10,000 nucleotides of DNA from Magnetospirillum sp. (lineage in GTDB: Bacteria > Pseudomonadota > Alphaproteobacteria > Rhodospirillales > Magnetospirillaceae): contig JAIWOG010000154.1 in assembly GCA_020217035.1 (NCBI GenBank), positions 1 through 10,000 of the forward strand. Direction: 5' to 3'. A program made the position numbers and the translations under genes. The notes under the pieces were generated by a model, which saw nothing but the letters and a program-made list of their open reading frames with translations, was not told the origin of the DNA and did not search any database. Shown here piece after piece: positions 1-6,978 of this stretch (within the stretch, counting starts at the first letter, position 1; the number at the start of each line of letters is the position of its first letter).

Positions 1-1052
1 ATGGCGGCTAAGGCGGCAACGGCCCCCTTGACCCGCATGCCTTTCAACAGGCGCTGGCGCTGGATTTCGATCTCTTCTTCCACGCGGTCGTCATGCAGGC
101 CGGCGCCGACGATCCAGTTCCATTCGGGGATTCCCGCCACATAGCTGGTCTTGCGGGTCACCCGCCCCTGGCCGTCGACCATGTCGTAGGCGACGAAACC
201 GCCCCCCGCTTGGGCGGCCTTGATCAATTCCTCGGTTCCGGCCCGCAGTACCGGGTCGTCGCCGGTCAGCGGATTGCGCCCCTTCAAGGTCCCGATCAAG
301 GACAGGCCGTCCATCTGGCTGACGAAGACATAGCCGTCCCGGTCGAAGGTCAGATGGGACAGGCGCTCCAGCACCTCGGCCTTGATATCGTTCTCCATGT
401 CGGCGACATATTCGCCGGTGCCGATGACCCAGCCCATGGGCATGACCGGGCGGACATAGGCGAATTTCAGGTGGTCGCCGGGCTTGTCTGGCTGCACCCA
501 ATAATAACGGTACAGGCCGCCGCCCTTGTCGCGGACCAGTTCCAGCATGTCGCGGACCACGTATTCTCCGCGTGCGCCGCGCTGCCCCAGCATGTCGGTG
601 CCTTCCAGGTCGGGGCGCAGGGGGAACAGCTTTTCCACCCCGGTCAGGTCGAAGGCGAAGTAATAGCCCCGGTTGTTGTTGAAACGAATGGGGCGCAAGG
701 CTTCCCGCACCATCGCCTCGATTTCGGCCATGGAATGCCTGCCGCCATAGGTCTTGAGCAGGTTGGAGGCCAGCGACTCGGCCTCGTCGACACGTTGGCG
801 CAAGCCGGCTTCCACCCGTTCTTCGACGCGGCGGCGTTCATAGGCGATGGTTTGCAGCGCGTCGTCCACCACCCGCTTCAACAACACTTGGCTGGCGTTG
901 CGGTGGCTTCGCCGCAATTCCTCGCTGCGCTGGTTGAAGTCGTAAAGTTCGGCCCCGGCCCAGACGACGCACAGGAACAGCAAACCGCACCCGGCGACCA
1001 AGGCCAGACGCAGGGTCAAGTGGTCGATCAGACTGGGCCGTGTCTTGCGCAA
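1..1052 (-). CDS. Membrane sensor protein with tandem cache (dCache_2-type) domain, N-terminal part
   Basis: The reading frame is open from 1052 to the window edge (350 codons plus 2 nt), so the C-terminal output domain is not visible. The start is a TTG at 1052, preceded by GGTAGGGG; an in-frame TAG lies at 1074-1076 and no ATG or GTG fits in between. Residues about 14-33 form one membrane helix. Two cache repeats follow: one around residues 129-215, with RGYYFAFD (from R128) and GWVIGTGEYV (from G207), and one around 239-335, with DGYVFV (from D239) and NWIVGAGLHDDRVEEE. These GYxF...GWxxGxG signatures are typical of extracytoplasmic small-molecule sensing domains. The hydrophobic stretch at the window edge (GAVAALAA) looks like the start of the second membrane helix. 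Family knowledge says the missing part would be a chemotaxis transducer, histidine kinase or GGDEF module; which one cannot be told. It is divergent from the transporter at 1178. Confidence 0.85.
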   Translation of the reverse strand, partial: MRKTRPSLIDHLTLRLALVAGCGLLFLCVVWAGAELYDFNQRSEELRRSHRNASQVLLKRVVDDALQTIAYERRRVEERVEAGLRQRVDEAESLASNLLKTYGGRHSMAEIEAMVREALRPIRFNNNRGYYFAFDLTGVEKLFPLRPDLEGTDMLGQRGARGEYVVRDMLELVRDKGGGLYRYYWVQPDKPGDHLKFAYVRPVMPMGWVIGTGEYVADMENDIKAEVLERLSHLTFDRDGYVFVSQMDGLSLIGTLKGRNPLTGDDPVLRAGTEELIKAAQAGGGFVAYDMVDGQGRVTRKTSYVAGIPEWNWIVGAGLHDDRVEEEIEIQRQRLLKGMRVKGAVAALAA

Positions 1053-1121
1053 AACCCCTACCGGATCAGTTTCCTAAGCACGTTACCCTGTTTTGGCCGC
1101 GCCTCCCTCCTATACTTCTGG

Positions 1122-1181
1122 ATGAGAAACGAGACCATCATTGTGGCGAAGCCTCTGCCTCTGGCACAGTGCCGGCCATGA
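1122..1181 (+). CDS. Possible 19-residue leader ORF ahead of the transporter
   Basis: An ATG at 1122 opens MRNETIIVAKPLPLAQCRP, and its TGA (1179-1181) overlaps the ATG of the transporter (1178-1180) as ATGA, the usual arrangement for translational coupling. TATACT at 1111-1116 resembles a -10 box. If it were used, transcription would start close to the ATG and the little ORF would be nearly leaderless. No good Shine-Dalgarno or -35 box is visible. The transporter ATG itself also has no clear Shine-Dalgarno, which is the main argument for coupling. A chance ORF of this size is quite possible. Confidence 0.2.
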   Translation: MRNETIIVAKPLPLAQCRP

Positions 1182-2404
1182 TCGCCACCCCCCGCCAAGC
1201 GCGTGCCGCGCTGTCATTTTCGTGCATCGGCCACCTCTACGCCCATGTGTTCGAGCCCATTTTCTACATCGTCGCCCTGGTGCTGCCCGGCGAGTTGGGA
1301 CTGCCCTATGAAGACGTGCTGACCCTGATCGTCGCCGCCAAGCTGCTTTATGGCATCCTGGCCCCCGGGGCCGGCTGGCTGGGCGACCGCTGGTCGACCA
1401 CCGGCATGATGGTTTTGTTCTTCCTGGGGCTGGGGGCCTCGGCGATCGCTGTCGGGCTGGCCACCACTCCGTTGGCCCTGGCCGTGGCCTTGGCCGCCAC
1501 CGGAATGTTCGGCTCCATCTACCATCCGGTGGGCATTTCCTGGTTGCTGCGCAACGCCATCGACAAGGGCAAGGCCATCGGGGTCAACGGCGTGTTCGGC
1601 GGAATCGGGCCGGCGGTGGCCGGCCTGGTGGCTGGCGCCGCCATCGAGACCCTGGGGTGGCGGGCCGCCTTCATCCTGCCCGGCGTGATGGTGATGCTGA
1701 CCGGCTTGGCCTTCCTGTGGGCGGTCCGGCGCGGCCATGTGGTCGAGACCAAGGCCGACCGCGCCCCGCCGCCGCCGCCCAGCCGGGACGACACTTGGCG
1801 GGCCGGACTGGTGCTGTCGGTGACCATGCTGGGGGCCGGGTTGATCTATCAGGCCACCCAACCCGCCTTGCCCAAAATGTTTTCCGAACGCTTGGGCGAC
1901 GGCATGGGGGTGGGCGCGGCGGCCATGGCGGTCACCTTGGTTTACCTGGTGGCCGGCTTGACCCAGATCGTCGCCGGCCATTTGGCCGACCGTTACCCGG
2001 CCAAGACCGTCTATGTGCTGGCCGCCCTGGGCCAGGCGCCGCTGTTGCTGCTGATGGCCTGGGCTTCCGGCCTGCCCCTGGTGGCCTTGGCCCTGCTGGC
2101 GGTGGCGTCCAACATGGCGGCCATTCCCGCCGAGAACCTGTTGTTGAACCGCTACACCCCGGCACGCTGGCGCGGCACCGCCTTGGGGATGAAATTCGTC
2201 CTGTCCTTCGGGGTGTCGGGGCTGGCGGTGCCCTTGGTGTCGGCCATCCGCAGCTGGACCGGCGGCTTCGAGACCTTGTTCGTGTTGCTTTCGGGCTCGG
2301 CCCTGGTGGTGGGCGCCGCCGCCACCTTGCTACCGTCGCAAACGCCGAAAGAAACGGCCGCCAATCCAGCGGGACAGGCGGCCGAAGTGGTGGCACAACC
2401 GTAA
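1178..2404 (+). CDS. Major facilitator superfamily transporter, Fsr (fosmidomycin-resistance)-like
   Basis: The protein has 408 residues and about twelve hydrophobic segments, the usual size for an MFS permease in the inner membrane. The MFS loop motif appears as GWLGDRW (G69-D70-R71) after the second helix, and a second copy, AGHLADRYPAK, sits at the matching place in the C-terminal half. The SIYHPVG motif (Y115-H116-P117) in the fourth or fifth helix is typical of the Fsr-like branch. A basic/proline-rich central loop (ADRAPPPPPSRDDTW) joins the two six-helix halves. The frame is open back to 1040, but that start would overlap the divergent sensor start, and homology-like sequence begins near MIATPRQARAALSF, so ATG 1178 is preferred; GTG 1169 is an alternative. 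Fsr-like proteins export small molecules by proton exchange, but the substrate here is unknown. It ends 16 bp from the convergent sigma-factor gene with no obvious terminator. Confidence 0.88.
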   Translation: MIATPRQARAALSFSCIGHLYAHVFEPIFYIVALVLPGELGLPYEDVLTLIVAAKLLYGILAPGAGWLGDRWSTTGMMVLFFLGLGASAIAVGLATTPLALAVALAATGMFGSIYHPVGISWLLRNAIDKGKAIGVNGVFGGIGPAVAGLVAGAAIETLGWRAAFILPGVMVMLTGLAFLWAVRRGHVVETKADRAPPPPPSRDDTWRAGLVLSVTMLGAGLIYQATQPALPKMFSERLGDGMGVGAAAMAVTLVYLVAGLTQIVAGHLADRYPAKTVYVLAALGQAPLLLLMAWASGLPLVALALLAVASNMAAIPAENLLLNRYTPARWRGTALGMKFVLSFGVSGLAVPLVSAIRSWTGGFETLFVLLSGSALVVGAAATLLPSQTPKETAANPAGQAAEVVAQP

Positions 2405-2420
2405 AGAACGCACGCGAAAA

Positions 2421-3296
2421 CTAAATGGTCCGGGCCTTGGGGATCAGCTTGGCCTCGGCGGTCTTGACCAATCCCTTCAGCTTGGAGAGCGCCGCCGCCT
2501 CGATCTGGCGAACACGCTCGCGGCTGATGTTGTAGCGTTGGGCCAGGTCTTCCAGGCGCAGCGGGTTCTCGCGAAGCGTGCGCTGGGACACGATGTCCTT
2601 TTCCCGCTCGCTCAGGCCGTCCCAAGCGCGGCGCAGCAATTCGCGTCGATACATCAGCTCCTGACGGTCGCCCAGACGTTCTTCCACGCTGGGGGCATCG
2701 TCGGGCAGCAACTCGCCGTATGTGACGCCGTTCTCGCCCACCGGGGCGTCCAGCGACCGCGGAGATTGGGTCAGCAACCGTTCCATCTCGGCGACGCGAT
2801 GGTCACGAACCCCCAGTTCCTCGGCCACCTGGGCGGTCTCGGCCTCGGACAGGGCGTTGCCGGACGGGCCGGTCAGCCGCGACTTCAGGCCGCGCAGCTT
2901 GAAGAACAGCTTCTTGCGTTCCGCCGACAGGCCGAAATTCACCGGGGTCGAGAATTTCAGCACATATTCGAACATGGCGGCGCGAACCCACCACTGGGCG
3001 TAGGTGGAAAAGCGTAGCCCGCGTTCCGGCTCGAAGCTTTCCAAGGCGCGAACCAGGCCCAAATTGCCCTCGGCCACCAGATCGGCGCTGGACAGGCCAT
3101 AGCCCTTGAACTGGCCGGCGGTCTTGACCACCAGGCGCAAATGGGCGGTCAGCAGGCGGGCGCGGGCCTTCTCGTCACCGTCGTGCTTCCAGCGGCGGAT
3201 CAGTTCGGCTTCGTCTTCCCCCGACAGCAAGGCGGTCTCGCGCATGGCCTTGTAATAGGCGCTGGCGGTATCCGAAGTGGGGCGAAGGATGGACAT
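2421..3296 (-). CDS. RNA polymerase sigma factor, RpoH (sigma-32)-like
   Basis: The protein has 291 residues from ATG 3296, close to the usual RpoH length. Region 2 is clear: RLLTAHLRLVVKTAG (about 47-61), GYGLSSADLVAEGNLGLVRA (65-84) and GLRFSTYAQWWVRAA (93-107). The RpoH box is recognisable as ERKKLFFKLRG (126-136). Region 4.2 ends the protein with a helix-turn-helix, LEDLAQRYNISRERVRQIE (about 248-266). ATG 3296 is chosen because GGAG lies 6 nt upstream; an in-frame GTG at 3329 with AGGCGG upstream would add 11 residues. Group members direct RNA polymerase to heat-shock or general stress promoters. The stretch between regions 2 and 3 (KFSTPVNFGLSAER, 114-127) is unlike the classical RSWSLVKMGTT-type sequence as I remember it, so this may be a diverged RpoH paralogue with altered promoter choice. 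It is divergent from the OxyR-like gene and probably shares control sequences with it. Confidence 0.85.
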   Translation of the reverse strand: MSILRPTSDTASAYYKAMRETALLSGEDEAELIRRWKHDGDEKARARLLTAHLRLVVKTAGQFKGYGLSSADLVAEGNLGLVRALESFEPERGLRFSTYAQWWVRAAMFEYVLKFSTPVNFGLSAERKKLFFKLRGLKSRLTGPSGNALSEAETAQVAEELGVRDHRVAEMERLLTQSPRSLDAPVGENGVTYGELLPDDAPSVEERLGDRQELMYRRELLRRAWDGLSEREKDIVSQRTLRENPLRLEDLAQRYNISRERVRQIEAAALSKLKGLVKTAEAKLIPKARTI

Positions 3297-3327
3297 CGTC
3301 GTCTCCGTGGGTGTTGTCCTTGGAGAC
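3294..3327 (-). promoter_or_regulatory. Leader hairpin pairing the sigma-factor Shine-Dalgarno (candidate RNA thermometer)
   Basis: In the minus-strand transcript, GUCUCC (3327-3322) is perfectly complementary to GGAGAC (3306-3301), with a 15-nt loop between them. GGAGAC contains the Shine-Dalgarno of the ATG at 3296-3294, and one U-G pair can extend the stem. The ribosome site would therefore be closed when the hairpin forms. A second small stem, GCCUU/AAGGC (3354-3350 with 3340-3336), lies just upstream. Translation of rpoH is known to be temperature-gated by mRNA structure in enterobacteria; that this 6-bp stem does the same is inference. Confidence 0.4.
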
Positions 3328-3344
3328 ACTATGCCGCCTTGCCA

Positions 3345-3396
3345 TTGATAAGGCTAATTGATATATTTTTTGTGTTTGATAGTTTGTTTTTATCAG
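3345..3396. promoter_or_regulatory. AT-rich divergent control region with repeated TTGATA motifs
   Basis: The gap between the sigma-factor and LysR-type genes is strikingly AT-rich against the GC-rich background. TTGATA occurs at 3345-3350, 3358-3363 and 3376-3381. The last copy forms an inverted repeat with TATCA at 3391-3395 (TGATA, 9 nt, TATCA). This hyphenated dyad resembles LysR-type operators in form and lies next to the AGAGG ribosome site of the LysR-type gene, so autoregulation is a reasonable inference. No pair of -35/-10 boxes with good spacing could be assigned on either strand. Confidence 0.35.
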
Positions 3397-3403
3397 AGGT
3401 TCC

Positions 3404-4315
3404 ATGCTGTCGCTTCGTCAACTGCAATGCCTGGTGGCCGTCGCCGAGACCCTGCACTTCCGCCGCGCCGCCGAGCGCCTGAACCTGTCGCAGCCGGCGC
3501 TTTCGGCGCAGATCAGCCAGATGGAAGACCATCTGGGGGTGATGCTGGTGGAACGCACCCGGCGCAAGGTGCTGATGACCCCCATCGGCCGCGACACCGC
3601 CGCCCGCGCCAAGGCGATTCTGCGCGACCTGGGCGAGTTGGAGGAATTCGCCCGCCAGTCGCAGGCGCCATTGTCGGGGACCTTGCGGGTGGGTGTGCTG
3701 CGCACCCTGGGGCCTTATCTTCTGCCCCACATCCTGCCCGATTTGCGCCGCCGTTTTCCCGACCTGAAACTGTACCTGCGCGAGGAACCGCGTGAACGGC
3801 TGCTGGCGGAACTGGCGCAAGGCGATTTGGACATCCTGCTGATTTCCGCCGCCCCCGCCGACGACGACCACATCAGCGTGGTGCCGCTGTTCCACGAACC
3901 GCTGTGGCTGGCCCTGCCTCTGGGGCACGGCTTGGCCCGCCGCGACGAATTGGTCGATTCCGACTTGGCCGGCGAGGCCCTGATCATGCTGGAAGTGGGC
4001 GACGGCATGCGCGATCCGGCACTGGCGCTGTGCCGGCGCACCGGCGCCCGCGAGCACCAGGACTTTCGTGCCACGTCCTTGGACTCGCTGCGCCAGATGG
4101 TCGCCACCGGCCTGGGCACCACCTTGCTGCCGGCGCTTTACGTGCAAGCCGAGGCACTGGCCGACGACCAGATCGCGGTGCGGTCGTTTTCGAACGATCC
4201 GCCGACCCGCCCCATCGACATGGTGTGGCGGCGCACTACCGCGCGATCCGACGAATACCGGCTGTTCGTCCAGATCCTGCGCCAGAACCTGCCCGGTTGC
4301 GTACTGCCGCGCTAG
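3404..4315 (+). CDS. OxyR-like LysR-family transcriptional regulator lacking the peroxidatic cysteine
   Basis: The 303-residue protein has the LysR layout. Residues 1-60 are a winged helix-turn-helix (HFRRAAERLNLSQPALSAQI, 19-38). A linker helix and two-lobe effector domain follow. Along its length it matches OxyR as I recall it from E. coli: GVMLVERTRRKVL, LGPYLLPHILP, VPLFHEP, DLAGEALIMLE, FRATSLDSLRQMVATGLGTTLLPAL. The redox centre differs. In OxyR the motif is GHCLRDQAMGFC with C199 and C208; here it is GDGMRDPALALC, so the peroxidatic position is G201 and only the resolving-type C210 remains. OxyR H125 and T129 correspond to R126 and R130, while T100 is kept as T101. Peroxide sensing by disulfide formation is thus unlikely; a different ligand or constitutive action is inferred. 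AGAGG at 3395-3399 supports ATG 3404. The TAG stop (4313-4315) lies inside the CTAG that begins the downstream repeat. Confidence 0.9.
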   Translation: MLSLRQLQCLVAVAETLHFRRAAERLNLSQPALSAQISQMEDHLGVMLVERTRRKVLMTPIGRDTAARAKAILRDLGELEEFARQSQAPLSGTLRVGVLRTLGPYLLPHILPDLRRRFPDLKLYLREEPRERLLAELAQGDLDILLISAAPADDDHISVVPLFHEPLWLALPLGHGLARRDELVDSDLAGEALIMLEVGDGMRDPALALCRRTGAREHQDFRATSLDSLRQMVATGLGTTLLPALYVQAEALADDQIAVRSFSNDPPTRPIDMVWRRTTARSDEYRLFVQILRQNLPGCVLPR

Positions 4316-4392
4316 TGGTCCGATCCTGATAGAAGGTTCACGCGCATGAACCTTCTGTCAGGTGAATCGGCCCACAAAATCAAAGAATTGTG
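4312..4392 (+). repeat. 81-bp palindromic repeat, copy A (possibly half of the MITE-like element)
   Basis: This fills the whole gap between the stops of the LysR-type and GGDEF-EAL genes. It folds into an inner 16-bp stem, 4325-4340 with 4347-4362, whose single non-Watson-Crick position is a G-T pair, around a 6-nt loop. An outer stem, GTGGTCCGAT (4315-4324) with ATCGGCCCAC (4366-4375), has one mismatch. An inverted copy of equal length lies at 7029-7109, 70 of 81 positions identical and without gaps; homology stops at GTG (4390-4392). The structure could end transcription of both convergent genes, although no T-run follows it. Confidence 0.85.
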
Positions 4393-4395
4393 ACG

Positions 4396-6909
4396 TTACA
4401 GCAGATTGCGGTCGAACAGGCTGACCAGGTCCTCGGCCGAAACCGGGCGGCTGACCAGATAGCCCTGGATCTCGTCGCAACCGCGCTGGCGCAGGAAATC
4501 GGCCTGTTCCTGGGTTTCAACCCCTTCGGCCACGGCGCGTAGCTTCAGGTTGTGGGCCAGGTTGATGATGGTCGAGACGATGGCGGCGCCGTCGCCGTCC
4601 TCGGTGATGTCGTTGACGAAGGACCGGTCGATCTTGAGCGCGTCGATGGGCATGCGCTTCAAATAGGACAAGGACGAATAACCGGTGCCGAAATCATCGA
4701 TGGAAATGTGGATGCCCATGGCCCGCAATTCGTTCAGCACCAGGGTGTTTTCCTCGACCCGCTGCATCAACACCGATTCGGTGATTTCCAGTTCCAGGAA
4801 TTGCGGTGGCAGCCCGGTTTCCTGCAGCGCCTGCTTGACCAGTTCGGCCAAGTCGCCTTCACGGAACTGAAGGGTCGAGACGTTGACGGCCATGCGCACC
4901 CTGGGCAGTCCCAGGTCGAACCACGACTGGCTTTGCCGGCACGCCGACTTCAGCACCCAGGCGCCGATTTCGGAAATCAGCCCCATGTTTTCGGCCAGCG
5001 GAATGAACTCGGCCGGCGACACCAGCCCCATTTCCGGATGGCGCCAGCGCACCAGGGCCTCGACACCCGACATGCGGCCCGATACCAGGTCGATCTTGCC
5101 TTGGTAGACCAAGGTGAACTCGTCCCGCGTCAGGGCGTGCCGCAACGACGATTCCATGGCCAGGCGCTCGAACGACTTGGCGTTCATGGCCGGGGTATAC
5201 AGCTGATACGAGTTGCGGCCCAAATCCTTGGCCCGGTACATGGCGGTGTCGGCGTTCTTGATCAGCGTCTCGTCGGTCAGGCCGTCCTCGGGATAGACGG
5301 CGATGCCCACCGAGGTGGTGACGTAAAGCTCGTGCTCGTCCACCGACAGCGGCTGTTTGACCCGGCTGATCACCCGGTCGGCCAGCTTGGCGGCGTCTTC
5401 CACATGCTCCAGTTCCGGCAGCAGGATGACGAATTCGTCGCCGCCCAGCCGCGCCACCGTGTCGCCTTCGCGCACGCAGACCTGCAGGCGGTTGGCCACC
5501 TCGCACAACACCTGGTCGCCGATGCCGTGTCCCAAGGAATCGTTGATGCGTTTGAACAGGTCCAGGTCCAGGAACATGATGGCCATCTGTGCCCCATGTC
5601 GATGAGCATGGGCGATGGCCACTTGCAGGCGGTCGGTGAACAGCCGGCGGTTGGGCAACCCGGTCAACACGTCGAAATAGGCCAGGTTCTTGATGCGCTC
5701 TTCGGTCTTCTTGCGCTCGGAAATGTCGGAGAACACCGCGGCGTACTGGGTGATGGCCCCCTCGTCGTCGCGGATGACGTTGATGGTCAGCCATTCGGGA
5801 TAGACCTCGCCGGTCTTGCGCCGGTTCCAGATTTCGCCCTGCCAGATGCCTTGGACGTGCAGCGACGTCCACATGCGGTCATAGAAGCTTTTGTCGTGCA
5901 GTCCCGATTGCAGCATGGACGGATTGTGCCCGACCACTTCGTCGAAGGAATAGCCGGTCAACTGGCTGAAGGCCGGGTTGACGAACTCGATCAGTCCCGA
6001 CGGGTTGCAGATCATGATGCCGTCCAACGACGCCTCGATGACCTTGCGGGCGATGTGCAGATCCTTGCGCGACCGCAACAGCGCCTCGTCGCGTTCGCGC
6101 AACGCCTCGTCCAGACGCTGGACGTATTCGTATTGCAGCGACGACAAGATGTCGGAAAACGACAGCAGGCCCTTCAACTCGCCAGAATCGGACACCACCG
6201 CCAGATGACGGATGCGGCGTTCTTCCAGGGTGTTGCGGGCCGACAGCAGGCTGTCGTTCTCGTTGACGGTGATCAGCGGCCGGCTGGCGATCGCCCCCAC
6301 ATTGTCGGGCATCTCGCCGCCGGCGGCGATGATGCGCAAAAGATCTCGTTCGGTGATGATGCCCGGCGCCTCGCCATGGTCGCCCACCACCACGGCGGCA
6401 TCAGCCCGCAAAGCGCCCATCATCTCGACCGCGGTGGACAACGTGGCGCCCGGCGTGATCTTGACCATGGGCTGCTTGACCGACGACCCGACGTTGCGCA
6501 GCACCAGGAAATGTTCGACACCGTGGCGAAGGATGACGTCGCTTTGGCTGACCACGCCCATCGGCTTGCCCGAATCGTCGACGACGACGAAGTGGCGCAC
6601 CCCTTCCAGTTGGAAACGAAGCCCCGCGTCGCCCAGGTTGGTCTTGCCGTGGATAGTCTTGATGGGCGTGCTCATCACCGAGGCGATGGGGCGGCCAAAG
6701 CTTTCGGGATCGGAGAAATCGACGGACAGGGTGTCGCGTTCGGTCCAGATGCCGATGGGCTTGCCGTCCTCGACGACGATGATCGAGGAACAGCGGGCCT
6801 GCGACATGGCCTTGGCGGCCTCGTAAATGGTGGTTCCTGGCGCACAGCTCAGGATTTCCCGCTTGGTGATGCGGTCAATGGTGTTTTCCGAACCCAATCC
6901 CATGTCCAC
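4396..6909 (-). CDS. Four-CBS, PAS, GGDEF and EAL domain c-di-GMP signalling enzyme
   Basis: This 837-residue protein has no signal peptide or membrane helix and should be cytosolic. Four CBS repeats lie at about 14-62, 75-126, 144-193 and 204-258, forming two Bateman modules, which in known proteins bind adenine nucleotides. A helical linker (EYVQRLDEALRERDEALLRSR) leads to a PAS domain with its C-terminal PAC motif (about 285-400, ending FSDISERKKTEERI). The diguanylate cyclase domain carries an intact GGDEF (489-493) and the inhibitory RxxD site REGD just upstream. The EAL domain keeps GVEALVRW (E617-A618-L619), LEITES, DDFGTGYSS (from D738), LKIDRSF, AEGVE and QGY, so phosphodiesterase activity is likely as well. 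Which activity dominates cannot be read from sequence. The start is GTG 6909 or ATG 6903; the ribosome site (GGGTGG) does not clearly decide. The gene stands alone and is flanked on both sides by related palindromic repeats. The 71 bp upstream, before the repeat, contain no convincing promoter. Confidence 0.93.
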   Translation of the reverse strand: MDMGLGSENTIDRITKREILSCAPGTTIYEAAKAMSQARCSSIIVVEDGKPIGIWTERDTLSVDFSDPESFGRPIASVMSTPIKTIHGKTNLGDAGLRFQLEGVRHFVVVDDSGKPMGVVSQSDVILRHGVEHFLVLRNVGSSVKQPMVKITPGATLSTAVEMMGALRADAAVVVGDHGEAPGIITERDLLRIIAAGGEMPDNVGAIASRPLITVNENDSLLSARNTLEERRIRHLAVVSDSGELKGLLSFSDILSSLQYEYVQRLDEALRERDEALLRSRKDLHIARKVIEASLDGIMICNPSGLIEFVNPAFSQLTGYSFDEVVGHNPSMLQSGLHDKSFYDRMWTSLHVQGIWQGEIWNRRKTGEVYPEWLTINVIRDDEGAITQYAAVFSDISERKKTEERIKNLAYFDVLTGLPNRRLFTDRLQVAIAHAHRHGAQMAIMFLDLDLFKRINDSLGHGIGDQVLCEVANRLQVCVREGDTVARLGGDEFVILLPELEHVEDAAKLADRVISRVKQPLSVDEHELYVTTSVGIAVYPEDGLTDETLIKNADTAMYRAKDLGRNSYQLYTPAMNAKSFERLAMESSLRHALTRDEFTLVYQGKIDLVSGRMSGVEALVRWRHPEMGLVSPAEFIPLAENMGLISEIGAWVLKSACRQSQSWFDLGLPRVRMAVNVSTLQFREGDLAELVKQALQETGLPPQFLELEITESVLMQRVEENTLVLNELRAMGIHISIDDFGTGYSSLSYLKRMPIDALKIDRSFVNDITEDGDGAAIVSTIINLAHNLKLRAVAEGVETQEQADFLRQRGCDEIQGYLVSRPVSAEDLVSLFDRNLL

Positions 6910-6978
6910 CCGTTACCGAACCTGTGCCTAGCATCACCGCCTTTTCAAGGACTTGCAATATGCACTTTTGTTTTGTCC

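Noticed and set aside
91..841. Minus-strand open frames of 136 and 65 codons inside the sensor gene
   Set aside because: They are in other frames than the cache-domain protein and give arginine-rich, motif-free translations.
1040..1177. Longer N-terminus for the MFS transporter starting at 1040
   Set aside because: It would overlap the divergent sensor start, adds a hydrophilic stretch with no family match, and has no better ribosome site.
93..1181. 362-codon plus-strand open frame over the sensor gene
   Set aside because: The minus strand encodes a convincing cache-domain protein through the same bases; only the last 19 codons are considered, as a possible leader ORF.
3329..4147. 272-codon minus-strand open frame opposite the OxyR-like gene
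   Set aside because: Antisense shadow; low-complexity Q/G/H-rich translation, while the plus strand has full LysR homology.
4315..4375. Copy A as a classical Rho-independent terminator
   Set aside because: The stem is strong, but no T-run follows on either strand, so only a possible role in termination is noted.
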